64,000 bases of DNA from assembly GCA_002413045.1 (NCBI GenBank), contig DHWF01000031.1, positions 42,596 through 106,595 of the forward strand. Direction: 5' to 3'. The notes beneath the pieces are model-generated. The model worked only from the letters and a program-made list of their open reading frames with translations, ran no database searches and was not told the origin of the DNA. Origin of the DNA: Chloroflexi bacterium UBA5189 (lineage in GTDB: Bacteria > Chloroflexota > Limnocylindria > Limnocylindrales > CSP1-4). This document shows, piece by piece, positions 36,910-46,703 of this stretch (position 1 is the first letter of the stretch; each line of letters begins with the position of its first letter). Both the position numbers and the translations under genes were made by a program.

Positions 36910-38529
36910 TCACGGCAGGCGCTCGTATGCGGGCAGGGTCAGGAACTCGGTGAAGTCGTCCTCGAGGATGAGCCGGTCGAGGACCTCGGCTGCATCGGCG
37001 AGGAGGCCGACCTGCGGTCCGTCGAGGTCCGCGATCTCGCGATCGCGGATGGCGCGATAGCGCTCGGGCGTCAGCGGCCGTCCGTCGTCGAGCGACACGC
37101 CCTGCACCCGCCACTGCCAGAGCTGTGAGCGCGAGATCTCGGCAGTCGCCGCGTCCTCCATCAGGTTGTTGATCGCGACGGCGCCATTGCCGCGCAGCCA
37201 CTGGTCGATGTACTGGAGCGCGACCGAGACGTTCAGGCGCGCACCCGCCTCGGTGACCTGGCCGCTGTCGACCCGAAGGTCGAGGAGCGCGGCGGGATCG
37301 CCAGGCACCTCTGCGCCGAGCGGCGCCTCGCCGACGCGCCGCCCGCGCTGATCCGGCGCGTCGCCAAGGGCGCCATCGAAGACCGAGGTCGCGAGCGGCA
37401 CGAGGTCCGGATGGGCAACCCAGGTGCCGTCGAAGCCATCACGCGACTCGCGCTCCTTGTCGTCCCGAACCTTGGCCATCGCGGCATCGTTCACGGCCGC
37501 GTCCCGGCGGGAGGGGATGTACGCCGCCATCCCACCCATCGCGTGCGCGCCGCGCCGGTGACACGTCAGGACGAGCCGCTCCGTGTACGCCCGCATGAAC
37601 GGCACCGTCATCGTCACCTGGGCGCGATCAGGGAGAACGGCGTGTACCGGTGCCAAGGGCCCGCGGAACGTCTTGATCGCGGAGAACAGGTAGTCCCACC
37701 GACCCGCGTTGAGCCCCGCCGAGTGCTCCCGGAGCTCGAACAGGATCTCTTCCATCTCGAACGCCGCGTGGATCGTCTCGATCAGGACCGTGGCCCGGAT
37801 CGAGCCCCGCGGGATCCCGAGCGACTGCTGTGCCTCCACGAACACGTCGTTCCAGAGCCGCGCCTCGCGGTGCGACTGGAGCTTCGGCAGGTAGAAGTAC
37901 GGGGCCGTGCCGCGGGCGATCCGCTCGCGCCCGTTCCAGAACAGGTACAGGCCCGCGTCGAACAGGCTCGCCGACATCGGCTCGCCGTCGACCAGGACGT
38001 GCCGCTCGGGAAGGTGCCAGCCGCGTGGCCGGACGAGCAACGTCGCCACGCGATCGCCGAGCCGGTACGCCTTGCCCTCCGCCGAATCGAACGCGAGTGT
38101 GCCCCGAACGGCCGCGTGCAGGGCGCGTTGCCCGCCGATCACGTTGCTCCACCACGGCGACAAGGAGTCCTCGAAGTCGGCCATGAACGCCCGGGCGCCC
38201 GAGTTGAGGGCGTTGATGATCATCTTCGGCTCGGCGGGGCCGGTGATTTCGACGCGCCGGTCGATGAGATCTGGTGGCGCCTCGGCAACGCGCCACGTCG
38301 GGTCGAGGCGGATCGCGGCCGTCTCAGGGGTCAGACCGAGGGTCGCGCCGGCGTCGATCTCGGCCTGCCGCTCGACCCGCCTGGCGAGCACGGCGGCCCT
38401 CGAGGGCTGGAACGTCCGATGCAGGTGGGCGACGAAGGCGAGCGCGTCGGGGGTGAGGACCTCGTCGAAGCCCGGGACGCGCGTCCCGACGATCGAGACG
38501 CCGCGTGGCAGCTGGTCCGGCGCGCTCAC
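36910..38529 (-). CDS. aceB: Malate synthase A
   Basis: Condenses acetyl-CoA with glyoxylate to malate. It has 539 residues, the length of form A. The family signature REHSAGLNAGRWDYLF is intact, with FMADFEDSLSPWW, RATVLIETIHAAFEMEEIL, GMAAYIP and WVAHPDLV. No isocitrate lyase is in the window. GTG 38529 overlaps the uricase stop as GTGA, so it belongs to the purine operon, where it can use glyoxylate from ureides. This coupling is the clearest hint of its role. Confidence 0.95.
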   Translation of the reverse strand: MSAPDQLPRGVSIVGTRVPGFDEVLTPDALAFVAHLHRTFQPSRAAVLARRVERQAEIDAGATLGLTPETAAIRLDPTWRVAEAPPDLIDRRVEITGPAEPKMIINALNSGARAFMADFEDSLSPWWSNVIGGQRALHAAVRGTLAFDSAEGKAYRLGDRVATLLVRPRGWHLPERHVLVDGEPMSASLFDAGLYLFWNGRERIARGTAPYFYLPKLQSHREARLWNDVFVEAQQSLGIPRGSIRATVLIETIHAAFEMEEILFELREHSAGLNAGRWDYLFSAIKTFRGPLAPVHAVLPDRAQVTMTVPFMRAYTERLVLTCHRRGAHAMGGMAAYIPSRRDAAVNDAAMAKVRDDKERESRDGFDGTWVAHPDLVPLATSVFDGALGDAPDQRGRRVGEAPLGAEVPGDPAALLDLRVDSGQVTEAGARLNVSVALQYIDQWLRGNGAVAINNLMEDAATAEISRSQLWQWRVQGVSLDDGRPLTPERYRAIRDREIADLDGPQVGLLADAAEVLDRLILEDDFTEFLTLPAYERLP

Positions 38530-39401
38530 CCGGCCGCGCGTCGCCGGACCGTGGCGTCGATCAGGCCGTGTGGCTCGGTCGTCGAGACGAACACCTCGCC
38601 CGGGTTGTCGAGCCCGAATGGCGCGAGATCGACCTTCCAGTGGTGCAGATTCGGGAGGACCATCCGGACCCACTCGATCGATGGCTCGGCGTCCATCATC
38701 GCCGTGCCCATGATCCAGATCGAGGCCTGGACCGACGAGCTGAAGTGCTCCGCGAGCGTCCGCAACAGCTGGCCGTGGGCGCGTTCCCAGGCGCCATCGA
38801 AGTCGAACGCGCCGCCCGACGGAACGAGCTCCGGCCGGTAGCCCCAGGTTGCGCGGATCCTGGTGGCCATCAGCCGGTCGTCGACCTCGGGGAGGGTCGT
38901 GAACCGGTCACGATCGAAGCCTGTGAACGCCGACTTCGTCGTCTTCATGACGGTCAGGTCGTCGAGCCCAGCCTCGATCTCGACGCCACCACCCGTCTCC
39001 GCCTCGACCCGGGCGAGCCGCGTCACGTCGCCCGATCGGACGAAGGCGTCCGGTGCCTCGCCGCCCGGGGTGGCAACGCGGTCCCAGCCGTGTTCGCTGA
39101 TGTCGACGATCGCCCGGTCGACCATCGGGTAGGCCGCGAAGTGCCGCGCGAGCTCCAGCCCGAACGCCTCCGGCGAGCTGGTTAGCCGGTCGCGGGCGAA
39201 CGCGTAGACCGTGTTCTTCATCGTGTCGGTCGCCACGAGGTTGGCGTTGTCGCCGGCGGTATGCACAGCGTCGAAGTCGCCCTCGAGGGCGATCGCGACG
39301 GTCAGGTCTCGGAGGTGATGCCGCTCCGGACCGCGTCGGACCGTCACGAGCCGGATTCGCGACTTGCCGTAGCGGTTGTCGCCGAGCTCATAGTCAGCCA
39401 C
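38526..39401 (-). CDS. uox: Urate oxidase (uricase)
   Basis: Cofactor-free oxidase that turns urate plus O2 into 5-hydroxyisourate. It has 291 residues with the two T-fold repeats: YGKSRIRLVTVRRG with the catalytic Lys, VATDTMKNTVYAFA with the catalytic Thr, and the second-half TTKSAFTGF and WGYRPEL. NLHHWKVDLAPFG and the C-terminal region are conserved. GTG 39401 overlaps the end of the OHCU decarboxylase gene; the order uraD-uox-aceB is one operon. Confidence 0.95.
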   Translation of the reverse strand: MADYELGDNRYGKSRIRLVTVRRGPERHHLRDLTVAIALEGDFDAVHTAGDNANLVATDTMKNTVYAFARDRLTSSPEAFGLELARHFAAYPMVDRAIVDISEHGWDRVATPGGEAPDAFVRSGDVTRLARVEAETGGGVEIEAGLDDLTVMKTTKSAFTGFDRDRFTTLPEVDDRLMATRIRATWGYRPELVPSGGAFDFDGAWERAHGQLLRTLAEHFSSSVQASIWIMGTAMMDAEPSIEWVRMVLPNLHHWKVDLAPFGLDNPGEVFVSTTEPHGLIDATVRRRAAG

Positions 39402-39954
39402 GCGACGGCTCCGAGGGCGCCGCTGCGAGCGCCCGCTGCCGATCGATCGCGATGTCGATCACGGCGTCGAGGGCCCGCCGGAGCTCGGATTCACGATCGG
39501 CGGCGAGCGCGGCCGCCATCTCGGGGAGGAGCTCGGAGCGCGATCGGCCGGCCACGAAGACACAGTAGCGGAAGCCGAAGCGCGTCTCGTATGCAAGGTT
39601 GAGGCGGTCCAGCTCCCCCGCGACGCGGTCTCGCTCCCGGGCCGCCTCGGAGGCGAGATTCGCCGCTCCCTCGGTGTCGTAGCCCTGCTCGCGAAACGAC
39701 AGCGCGGAGACGGATGCCGGCGGCGCGCCGAGTGGCGGATGCGCGTCGACGAGCTCGACCTGCTCAGACTCGGGCATGGCGTGGGCGATCCTCCGCGCTG
39801 CGTCGAACAGCGCCGGCCACGACCCGAACGGCCGAGCGGCCGCGAGCCGCGCCAGGAACCGCGGCGCCCCCTCGAACAGCGGCGCGAGATTCGCCTCGAA
39901 CGTGGCCGCCGGCCCCGCGTCGAGCGCCTCGAGCGCGTACGGATCCTGGCTCAC
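39394..39954 (-). CDS. uraD: 2-oxo-4-hydroxy-4-carboxy-5-ureidoimidazoline (OHCU) decarboxylase
   Basis: The last step to (S)-allantoin after uricase and hiuH. It is 186 residues, all-helical, with AHPPLG carrying the catalytic His and the signature DRLNLAYETRFGFRYCVFVAGRSRSELL. GTG 39954 overlaps the xanthine dehydrogenase FAD-subunit stop as GTGA, and its own end overlaps uox by 8 nt. In this window all three steps urate-to-allantoin are present. Confidence 0.93.
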   Translation of the reverse strand: MSQDPYALEALDAGPAATFEANLAPLFEGAPRFLARLAAARPFGSWPALFDAARRIAHAMPESEQVELVDAHPPLGAPPASVSALSFREQGYDTEGAANLASEAARERDRVAGELDRLNLAYETRFGFRYCVFVAGRSRSELLPEMAAALAADRESELRRALDAVIDIAIDRQRALAAAPSEPSRG

Positions 39955-40805
39955 CAACCGCCGGCGTCGCGCAGAAGCCGATGCAGGATTCGGGCCGAGA
40001 CCATGCGTCGGTAGTCGGCGGTCGACCGGACGTCGTCGATCGGCTGGAGCTCGCCGGCGAGCGTCTCCGCGGCGCGATCGGCAACCTCCGGTGTCGGGTG
40101 CGCGCCATCGAGCACCGCCTCGGTCGCGTGGGCCCGGATCGGCGTGGCCGCGACGGACCCGAGCGCGACCCGCACGTTCGTCCAGCCGGTCGAGCCGAAG
40201 TCCTCCCAGGCGAGGGCCATGACGACCTTCGAGATCGCCTGCGCCCGCCGCGTCCCCACCTTCCGGAAGCGCAGCTCGCGGCCGCGCGGCAGGGGAAATC
40301 GGACGTGCAGGATCAGCTCGTCCGGGGCGAGGGCGGTTTTGCGATAGCTGATGAAAAAGTCGTCGGCCGGGACCTCGCGCTCGCCGCGCTGTCCCCCGAC
40401 GAGGATCACGGCATCGGCGGCGAGGAGGATCGGCAGCGTGTCGCCGGCGGGCGAAGCGTTCGCGATGTTCCCACCAAGCGTCCCGCGGTTCTGGATCTGG
40501 GCCGCACCAATCGTCGCCGCGGCCTCGACTAGCGCCGGCAGGTGCTCCCGGCACAGCGCAGAGCGGCGGATCTCCGTGTACGTCGTCCGCGCACCCAGCA
40601 CGAGCGAGCCATCTTCGAGCGAGATGCCGCGCAGCTCCTCGATCCGCGAAAGGTCGAGCATCCGCTTCGGGATCGGCCCGAGCTCGCCCGTGATCGCGAC
40701 CATCACGTCGGTGCCGCCGGCGATCGGCCGTGTCGGCCCGGCCGCGAGGCGCTCGTATGCCTCGAAGAGGTGGCGGGGCGTGTCGATTGATGGTTCCGCT
40801 GGCAC
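39951..40805 (-). CDS. Xanthine dehydrogenase, FAD-binding subunit
   Basis: A 284-residue FAD (CO-dehydrogenase-flavoprotein-type) subunit that passes electrons from the iron-sulfur subunit to NAD. FAD loops are RPIAGGTDVMVAI (about 25-37) and NRGTLGGNIANASPAGD (about 105-121). Electron path and partners come from gene order: the [2Fe-2S] and molybdenum subunits lie just upstream. GTG 40805 is one base after the [2Fe-2S] gene stop. Confidence 0.92.
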   Translation of the reverse strand: MPAEPSIDTPRHLFEAYERLAAGPTRPIAGGTDVMVAITGELGPIPKRMLDLSRIEELRGISLEDGSLVLGARTTYTEIRRSALCREHLPALVEAAATIGAAQIQNRGTLGGNIANASPAGDTLPILLAADAVILVGGQRGEREVPADDFFISYRKTALAPDELILHVRFPLPRGRELRFRKVGTRRAQAISKVVMALAWEDFGSTGWTNVRVALGSVAATPIRAHATEAVLDGAHPTPEVADRAAETLAGELQPIDDVRSTADYRRMVSARILHRLLRDAGGW

Positions 40806-40806
40806 G

Positions 40807-41283
40807 TCAGTCCAGCGGGGTCGCGACGGCGGCGATCGCGTCCACGATCTTGGTGTAGCCGGTGCAGCGGCAGAGATTGCCGGCGATGGCCTCGCGAATC
40901 GCGCCGTCGTCAGGGCCGCCGCCGGCGTCGAGGTAGGCGCGCGCCGCCATCAGCATCCCCGGCGTGCAAATGCCGCACTGGGCCGCCCCGTGATCGAGGA
41001 ACGCCTCCTGGAGCGTGTCGAGGTCACCGCGCTCGCGCGCCGCGAGCGACAGCCCCTCGACCGTCCGGACGATGCGGCCCTCGACCTGGCAGACCGGCAC
41101 GAGGCACGCATCGACCACCTGGCCGTCGAGCAGGACAGAGCACGCGCCGCACTCCCCTTCTCCGCAGCCTTCCTTGGTGCCCGTCAGCCCGAGCTCCTCG
41201 CGCAGGACGTCGAGGAGCCGGCGCATGCCGGGGACGTCGACCTGGGCGGGCGAGCCATTGACGAGGAACCGGTACGCGCTCAC
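40807..41283 (-). CDS. Xanthine dehydrogenase, [2Fe-2S] subunit
   Basis: A 158-residue subunit with two [2Fe-2S] clusters. The plant-ferredoxin domain has EGCGEGECGACSVLLDG, and the helical domain has CGICTPGM and NLCRCTGY. GTG 41283 overlaps the molybdenum-subunit stop as GTGA. Two clusters plus the FAD and Mo subunits give a complete three-gene xanthine oxidoreductase. Confidence 0.94.
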   Translation of the reverse strand: MSAYRFLVNGSPAQVDVPGMRRLLDVLREELGLTGTKEGCGEGECGACSVLLDGQVVDACLVPVCQVEGRIVRTVEGLSLAARERGDLDTLQEAFLDHGAAQCGICTPGMLMAARAYLDAGGGPDDGAIREAIAGNLCRCTGYTKIVDAIAAVATPLD

Positions 41284-43607
41284 GACGGCCGCTCCATGAC
41301 CCCGATCAGGCCCGGCTCGTGCATCGCGGCGAGGATTCGCTCCGGCGTCGCCGGCAGCTCGTGGATCCAGACGCCGGTCGCGTCGTGGATCGCGGCCACG
41401 ACGGCGGGCGCCGCCACGTCCATCGGCAGCTCGCCGACGCCCTTCGCGCCGTGCGGCGCGCCGCTGAATGGCGCCTCGACCAGGATTGCCCGGATGTGCG
41501 GCGCGTCGAGCGCGGTCGGGATGAGGTACGTCGCGAGCCGGTCGTTGAGGTACTTGCCGTCGTGCAGCTTCATCTCCTCGATCGTCGCGTAGCCGACGGC
41601 CTGCAGCGTCCCGCCCTCGACCTGGCCCTCGCACAGGATCGGATGGATCACCTTGCCGACGTCGTCGACGGCGATCACATCGCGAACGAACACCTCGGCC
41701 GTGTCGAGATCCACCTCGACGCTCGCCACCGCGGCGGCCCAGCCGAACGCCGGGTACGCGTCTCCCGTGTACGTCGCGTCGTCGAACTCGACGCCCGGGT
41801 ACGGCTCGAACTGCTGGTCGATGCGGGTCGCGCCGTTGGCGCGCGCATCGTCGCGGAACGCCTCGTGGAACGGCACGCCCGCGTGGCGCGCCTCGACCTC
41901 GGCCTTCAGCTTGCGCGCCGCGAGGATCACGAGCCCGCCGACGACCATCACCGTTCGGCTGGCGACGGTCGGGCCGGAATCGAGCACCTCAGCGGTGTCC
42001 TGCGGCGCGTACTCGACCCAGTCGACCGGCACACCCAGCTCGTTCGCGACCATCTGCGGGAAGACGGTCTTGGTGCCCTGGCCCATCTCGGTGTTCGCGG
42101 TCAGCACGCGCAGTCGCCCGTCTGCCGTGAGCTCCACTGACGCCACGGAGGCGAGATACACCTCTCCCGAGCCGGTGAACCCGGCGCCGTGCCATGCCAG
42201 CGCCAGCCCGATCCCGTTCGCGGTCCGCCGATCGTGGCTGCGCAGTGGGTCCGGCGGCACGATCCCGGCGCCGCGCCGCTCCGAGGCCTCGCGGGCGGTG
42301 CGCTCGCGGATCCGCTCGAAGTGGCTCGCGCCGAGAGCCTGCTCGAGGACCTCCTCGCCGGCGACGCTCTCCTTGAGGACCTGGCCCGTCGGCGTCGTGT
42401 CGCTGAGGCGGTACACGTTGCGGCGTCGGAGCTCGGCGGGGCTCATGCCCAGCCGCTCCGCGATCCGGTTGAGCTGCATCTCGGCCGCGAACTCGGTCTG
42501 TGGCGCACCGAAGCCGCGGAACGCCCCGTTCGGCGGCGTGTTCGTGCGCGTAGCGCGGCCGCGCAATCGGACGTTCGGGCAGCGGTACGGCCCGCCGGCG
42601 TGGAGCACCCCGCGGGAGAGGACGACCGGCGTGAGCGTGCAGTACGCCCCGCCGTCCATGACCACCTCGATGTCCTGTGCAACCAGCAGGCCGTCCTTCG
42701 TGACGCCGGTTCGATGGCGGACGATCGCCGGGTGACGCTTCGTGGTGGCGCTGATGTCCTCGTGGCGGTCGTAGATCATCCGCACGGGTCGCTTCGCCTT
42801 CAGCGCGAGCAGCGACGCGTGCAGAGCGATCATCGAGGGGTATTCCTCCTTGCCCCCGAACCCGCCGCCGGTCTCCTCCTGGATGACCCGCGCCTGGACC
42901 GGCGTCAGCCTTAGCGCCCGCTTGAGTGCCGTGTGCACGTAGTACGGGCACTGGAGCGAGCCGTGGATGATGATCCCGCCGTCCTCGCCGGGCACGGCGA
43001 TCATCGCGTTGTTCTCGATGTACAGCTGCTCCTGGTGGCCGACCCGGTACGTCCCCTCCACGATCAGGTCTGCGCCCGCGAAGCCCAGCGCGAGATCGCC
43101 GGCCTTGACGTCGTAGTGGGCGAAGACGTGCTCCGACTGCTCCGGGTCGAAGACCGGCCGCAGCGGCTCCGTGACGAGCTTGATGCGGCCCTTGAGCCGC
43201 CGCAGCGTCTCGCGGTCCGGCGCGGCGAGCAGCGCGACCGGCTCGGCGTGGTGTCGGATCTCGCCGCCGATCGGCACCAGCACCGGCTGGTCGTCCTTGA
43301 TCGACGCGACGATGTTGTCGCCCGGGATATCCGCCGCGGTCGCGATGACGACCTTCGACCAGTCGACATCGGGATCGGGCTCGATCGCGATCAGCTTCGC
43401 CCGCGCCTCGGTCGACCGGATCGTGATGCCGTACCAGGCGCCTGGGAAGACCAGGTCGTCGGTGTACTTGGCGACGCCGGTGAGCTTGGCGGGGCCCTCG
43501 CGCCGCAGCGGGAAGCCTGCGGCGCGACCCGGAATCCGCTGCCCGGGATCGATCACCAGCGCGCGCTCGGTCACGCCGCCGCCGGGTGTGAGGGTGCGAG
43601 TGGGCAT
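41280..43607 (-). CDS. Xanthine dehydrogenase, molybdopterin-binding subunit
   Basis: A 775-residue catalytic subunit (XdhA/C-type large subunit) that oxidises hypoxanthine/xanthine to urate with the Mo-cytosine or -guanine dinucleotide cofactor. Motifs are EETGGGFGGKEEYP (Mo-co), RGFGAPQTEF, NTEMGQGTKT and GAKGVGELPM with the catalytic Glu. Substrate identity rests on neighbours (uricase, hiuH, uraD, guanine deaminase); carbon-monoxide-dehydrogenase relatives look similar. GAGGGA precedes ATG 43607. Confidence 0.9.
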   Translation of the reverse strand: MPTRTLTPGGGVTERALVIDPGQRIPGRAAGFPLRREGPAKLTGVAKYTDDLVFPGAWYGITIRSTEARAKLIAIEPDPDVDWSKVVIATAADIPGDNIVASIKDDQPVLVPIGGEIRHHAEPVALLAAPDRETLRRLKGRIKLVTEPLRPVFDPEQSEHVFAHYDVKAGDLALGFAGADLIVEGTYRVGHQEQLYIENNAMIAVPGEDGGIIIHGSLQCPYYVHTALKRALRLTPVQARVIQEETGGGFGGKEEYPSMIALHASLLALKAKRPVRMIYDRHEDISATTKRHPAIVRHRTGVTKDGLLVAQDIEVVMDGGAYCTLTPVVLSRGVLHAGGPYRCPNVRLRGRATRTNTPPNGAFRGFGAPQTEFAAEMQLNRIAERLGMSPAELRRRNVYRLSDTTPTGQVLKESVAGEEVLEQALGASHFERIRERTAREASERRGAGIVPPDPLRSHDRRTANGIGLALAWHGAGFTGSGEVYLASVASVELTADGRLRVLTANTEMGQGTKTVFPQMVANELGVPVDWVEYAPQDTAEVLDSGPTVASRTVMVVGGLVILAARKLKAEVEARHAGVPFHEAFRDDARANGATRIDQQFEPYPGVEFDDATYTGDAYPAFGWAAAVASVEVDLDTAEVFVRDVIAVDDVGKVIHPILCEGQVEGGTLQAVGYATIEEMKLHDGKYLNDRLATYLIPTALDAPHIRAILVEAPFSGAPHGAKGVGELPMDVAAPAVVAAIHDATGVWIHELPATPERILAAMHEPGLIGVMERPS

Positions 43608-43658
43608 CTTCCCTCGAGACTCCTGCTCGCGCGCAATCGCGTTCGAGCCGAGACTACC

Positions 43659-45296
43659 TCAGTCGCGCCCCCGGCGAAGGGCGCGGCCCGGCAAGGCACC
43701 GGTGTGTGCGCCGTCCTCGACGACCAGCGTGCCGTTCACGATCACGTGGTCGATGCCGTCGGGGAAGCGGCGCGGCTCGTCGTACGTGGCGTTCGCGCGC
43801 ACGGTCGCGGGATCGAAGACGACGAGATCGGCGACGAGGCCATCCGCGATGCGGCCGCGATCCCGGAGGCCGAGCCGAGCCGCCGGCATCGACGTCATCT
43901 TCGCGACGGCCTGCTCCAGCGAGAGGAGCGCCTCGTCGCGCACGAACTGCCCGAGGATGCGCGGGTACGAGCCGTATGAGCGAGGGCTCGGCTTGGCTCC
44001 GACGAACGTGGAATCCGTGCCGACCATCGCGACGGGGTGCTGGTAGAAGCGCCGGATGCCGGCCAGGTTCGGGCCTGGCGTGACCTGGTTGATTCGGAGC
44101 CCCTCGGAGAGCAGCAGGTCGCACAGGACGTCGACGAGGTCGCCGCCGCGCTCCTTCCCGACGTCGCCGAGCGTCCGGCCCTCGTAGGCGAGATTCTCCG
44201 CTCGCCCGAAGTACCCGAGCCGGATGTCGGCGATCCCGCCCGCACCCGCATACAGGACGCCGCGCTCGCGCAGCTCGGCCCGGATGCGGTCCCGCACCGA
44301 CGGATCGGCGAGGCGCTCCTTCGTCGGCCCGGGGCCACCGGCCTGGACCCACGGCGGCACGGTGATCAGGAGGCGCGTGCTCGCCCACTCGGACGGATAC
44401 GCGTCGAAGGTGACGTCGAGGCCCTCGGCGCGCGCCTCGTCGACCAGCGCCAGCATCTGCTCGGGCGTGCCCGGGAACGTCGTCCGATGGTAGAAGTGCG
44501 TGATATGCGATGGCGCGTCGCCGCGCCGCCCGATGTCGATCGCCTCCCGGAACGGGTCGAGGAATCGGTCGCCGAGCGCGTATCGCACGTGGGAGTGGTA
44601 GAAGCCGCCGAGGCGCGCGGCCGCGCGAGCGAGATTCGCCAGCTCCCCGGTCGACGCGTACGCCCCGGGCGGATAGTCGAGGCCCGATGAGATCCCGTAC
44701 GCGCCCTGCTCCATGCCCTCGACCAGCATCGACCGCATCGATGCCTCATCCGCGGCGCTCGCCTCGCGCTCGTCCCAGCCGATCGTGGCGAGGCGCAGCG
44801 CGGAGTTGCCGATCAGGAACGCGATATTGACCCCGAGCCCGTGATCGAACCGGTCGAGGTACGACTCGACGCTGTCCCAGTCGAAGGCAAGATCCGGGTG
44901 ACCGTCGAGCCCGGCATTCATCTCGACGAGTTCCGCGAGGTGGGCCCGGCTCGTGATCGGCGCATACGACAGCCCATCGACCCCGACGACCTCGGTCGTG
45001 ACGCCCTGGCGGACCTTCGGCTCGTGGCGCGGCTCCGCCAGGATCAAGAGCCCCGAGTGGCTGTGCAGGTCGATGAACCCCGGCGCGACGACCTTGCCCC
45101 TCGCATGGATAAGCCGCCCGGCCCGCCCGATCGCGGACTCGATGGCGGCGGCGTCCCGAAGGACCATGATTCGCGCGCTGGCGCCGGCCGCCTCGCGGGT
45201 CACGCCGACCGCCGCCGCGAACCCCGGCGCACCCGCGCCGTCGACGATCGTGCCGTCCAGGATCAGGAGCGCATAGCGCCGCTCGTTCGTCGTCAT
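43659..45296 (-). CDS. N-acyl-D-amino-acid deacylase-like amidohydrolase
   Basis: A 545-residue D-aminoacylase-family metal hydrolase. APGFIDLHSHSGLL gives metal ligands, GISSGLDYPPGAYAS and SHVRYALGDR are conserved family segments, and GTDSTFVGAKPSPRSYGSYPR is the last part of the barrel. D-aminoacylase genes often neighbour hydantoinases, where they remove the N-carbamoyl or N-acyl group of D-amino acids, or act on carbamoyl compounds; the substrate here is unknown. It is 51 nt upstream of the xdh operon and diverges from guanine deaminase. Confidence 0.85.
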   Translation of the reverse strand: MTTNERRYALLILDGTIVDGAGAPGFAAAVGVTREAAGASARIMVLRDAAAIESAIGRAGRLIHARGKVVAPGFIDLHSHSGLLILAEPRHEPKVRQGVTTEVVGVDGLSYAPITSRAHLAELVEMNAGLDGHPDLAFDWDSVESYLDRFDHGLGVNIAFLIGNSALRLATIGWDEREASAADEASMRSMLVEGMEQGAYGISSGLDYPPGAYASTGELANLARAAARLGGFYHSHVRYALGDRFLDPFREAIDIGRRGDAPSHITHFYHRTTFPGTPEQMLALVDEARAEGLDVTFDAYPSEWASTRLLITVPPWVQAGGPGPTKERLADPSVRDRIRAELRERGVLYAGAGGIADIRLGYFGRAENLAYEGRTLGDVGKERGGDLVDVLCDLLLSEGLRINQVTPGPNLAGIRRFYQHPVAMVGTDSTFVGAKPSPRSYGSYPRILGQFVRDEALLSLEQAVAKMTSMPAARLGLRDRGRIADGLVADLVVFDPATVRANATYDEPRRFPDGIDHVIVNGTLVVEDGAHTGALPGRALRRGRD

Positions 45297-45341
45297 CGCC
45301 GCGCATCTTCGCACCCGTGTCGGGGTGCTAGCCTCCCGCCG

Positions 45342-46703
45342 ATGTCATTCCCGGTGCGGCTCCCGGACCGGCCGCCATTTGCCATCCGCGCACGGATCCT
45401 GACACCGCTCGCCGCGGGCGGATTTGCGGACTACCCAGATGGTGTGATCGCCGTGGGTGCCGATGGGCAGATCGACGCCGTCGGCGATGCCGCTGCTTGG
45501 GTCCCGCGGCTGGCGGCGGTGAGCCTCGAACCGATCGACCTGCGGCCGTTCGTCGTGCTGCCCGGCATGGTCGACCTCCACGCGCATCTACCGCAGCTGC
45601 CCAACGCGGGACTCGGGGCCGGGCTCGACCTGCTGACCTGGCTCGACCGGTACATCTTCCCGCTCGAGCGGCAATTCGACGACGCCGAGGACGCCGCCCG
45701 GCTCGCGCCCGCCGCGTTTCGCACGTTCGCGGCCGCCGGGACCACGACCCTGCTCGCCTATGGCGCGGTCTACAAGGCCTCGATGGACGGCGCGTTCCGC
45801 GCCGCGGAGGAGCACGGCATCCGGGCGATCCTCGGCAAGGTCATGATGGATCGCGGGACCTACGACAAGACGATCGACCCGGCCACGATCCTCGATCGCT
45901 CCCTGCGCGAATCGGAGGAGCTGATCGCGGCGTGGCACGGCGCCGATGGCGGCCGGCTCGGCTATGCCGTGACGCCGCGCTTCGCGATCTCGTGCACCGC
46001 GGAGATGCTCCGCGAATCTGCGGCGCTCGCCGCGCGCACGGGCGCCTGGTGGCAGACCCACGTGAGCGAGGACCCAGGCGAGATTCGGGAGGTGGCGCGC
46101 CTGTTCCCCGACGCCATGGACTATGTCGACGTCTACGACCGGGCCGGCGGCCTCGGCGCGCGCACGATCCTGGCGCACGCGATCCACCTGTCCGACCGCG
46201 AGCTCGGGCGCCTTGTCGAAACGGACACGCGGGTCGCGCATTGCCCGTCGTCGAACCTGTTCCTCGCGTCGGGGATCATGCCGCTCGCGCGCTACCGCGA
46301 GGCGGGGCTTCGTGTCGGGCTCGGGTCCGATGTTGCCGGCGGCCCCGATCCGTCGCTGTTCGTGGTCATGCAGGTGGGCGCCTACGCACAGGCGGCGCTG
46401 CGGACGGTCGTCGGCGAAACCCGTGCATCGCTCGCGCCGCTCGATTGGCTGCGCGCCGGCACGCTCGACGGTGCGACGGCGCTGGGCATCGACGACCGAA
46501 TCGGGTCGTTGGAGGCGGGCAAGGAGGCAGACCTCATCGCGGTCGATCCGCGCCTGACCGCCGCCCGGCGCGACCTGCCCTACGACTCGGAGCGCGTCGC
46601 GCCGGACGAGGTCATGAGTCGCCTGATCTTCCGAGCCCACCCCGACATGGTCCGCGGCGCCTGGGTCCGCGGCCGCCGCCTGGAAGGCCCGCCCTCCGAC
46701 TGA
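45342..46703 (+). CDS. guaD: Guanine deaminase-like amidohydrolase
   Basis: A 453-residue zinc enzyme that turns guanine into xanthine. VLPGMVDLHAHLPQ matches the guanine-deaminase form PGxxDxHxHxPQ, QTHVSEDPGEI and LAHAIHLSD give further ligands, and GSDVAGGPDPSLF ends the core. Chlorohydrolase-type relatives could do related deaminations, but the location beside xdh favours guanine. TAGCCT (45329-45334) is 7 nt before ATG 45342: leaderless. It would supply xanthine to XDH. Confidence 0.87.
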   Translation: MSFPVRLPDRPPFAIRARILTPLAAGGFADYPDGVIAVGADGQIDAVGDAAAWVPRLAAVSLEPIDLRPFVVLPGMVDLHAHLPQLPNAGLGAGLDLLTWLDRYIFPLERQFDDAEDAARLAPAAFRTFAAAGTTTLLAYGAVYKASMDGAFRAAEEHGIRAILGKVMMDRGTYDKTIDPATILDRSLRESEELIAAWHGADGGRLGYAVTPRFAISCTAEMLRESAALAARTGAWWQTHVSEDPGEIREVARLFPDAMDYVDVYDRAGGLGARTILAHAIHLSDRELGRLVETDTRVAHCPSSNLFLASGIMPLARYREAGLRVGLGSDVAGGPDPSLFVVMQVGAYAQAALRTVVGETRASLAPLDWLRAGTLDGATALGIDDRIGSLEAGKEADLIAVDPRLTAARRDLPYDSERVAPDEVMSRLIFRAHPDMVRGAWVRGRRLEGPPSD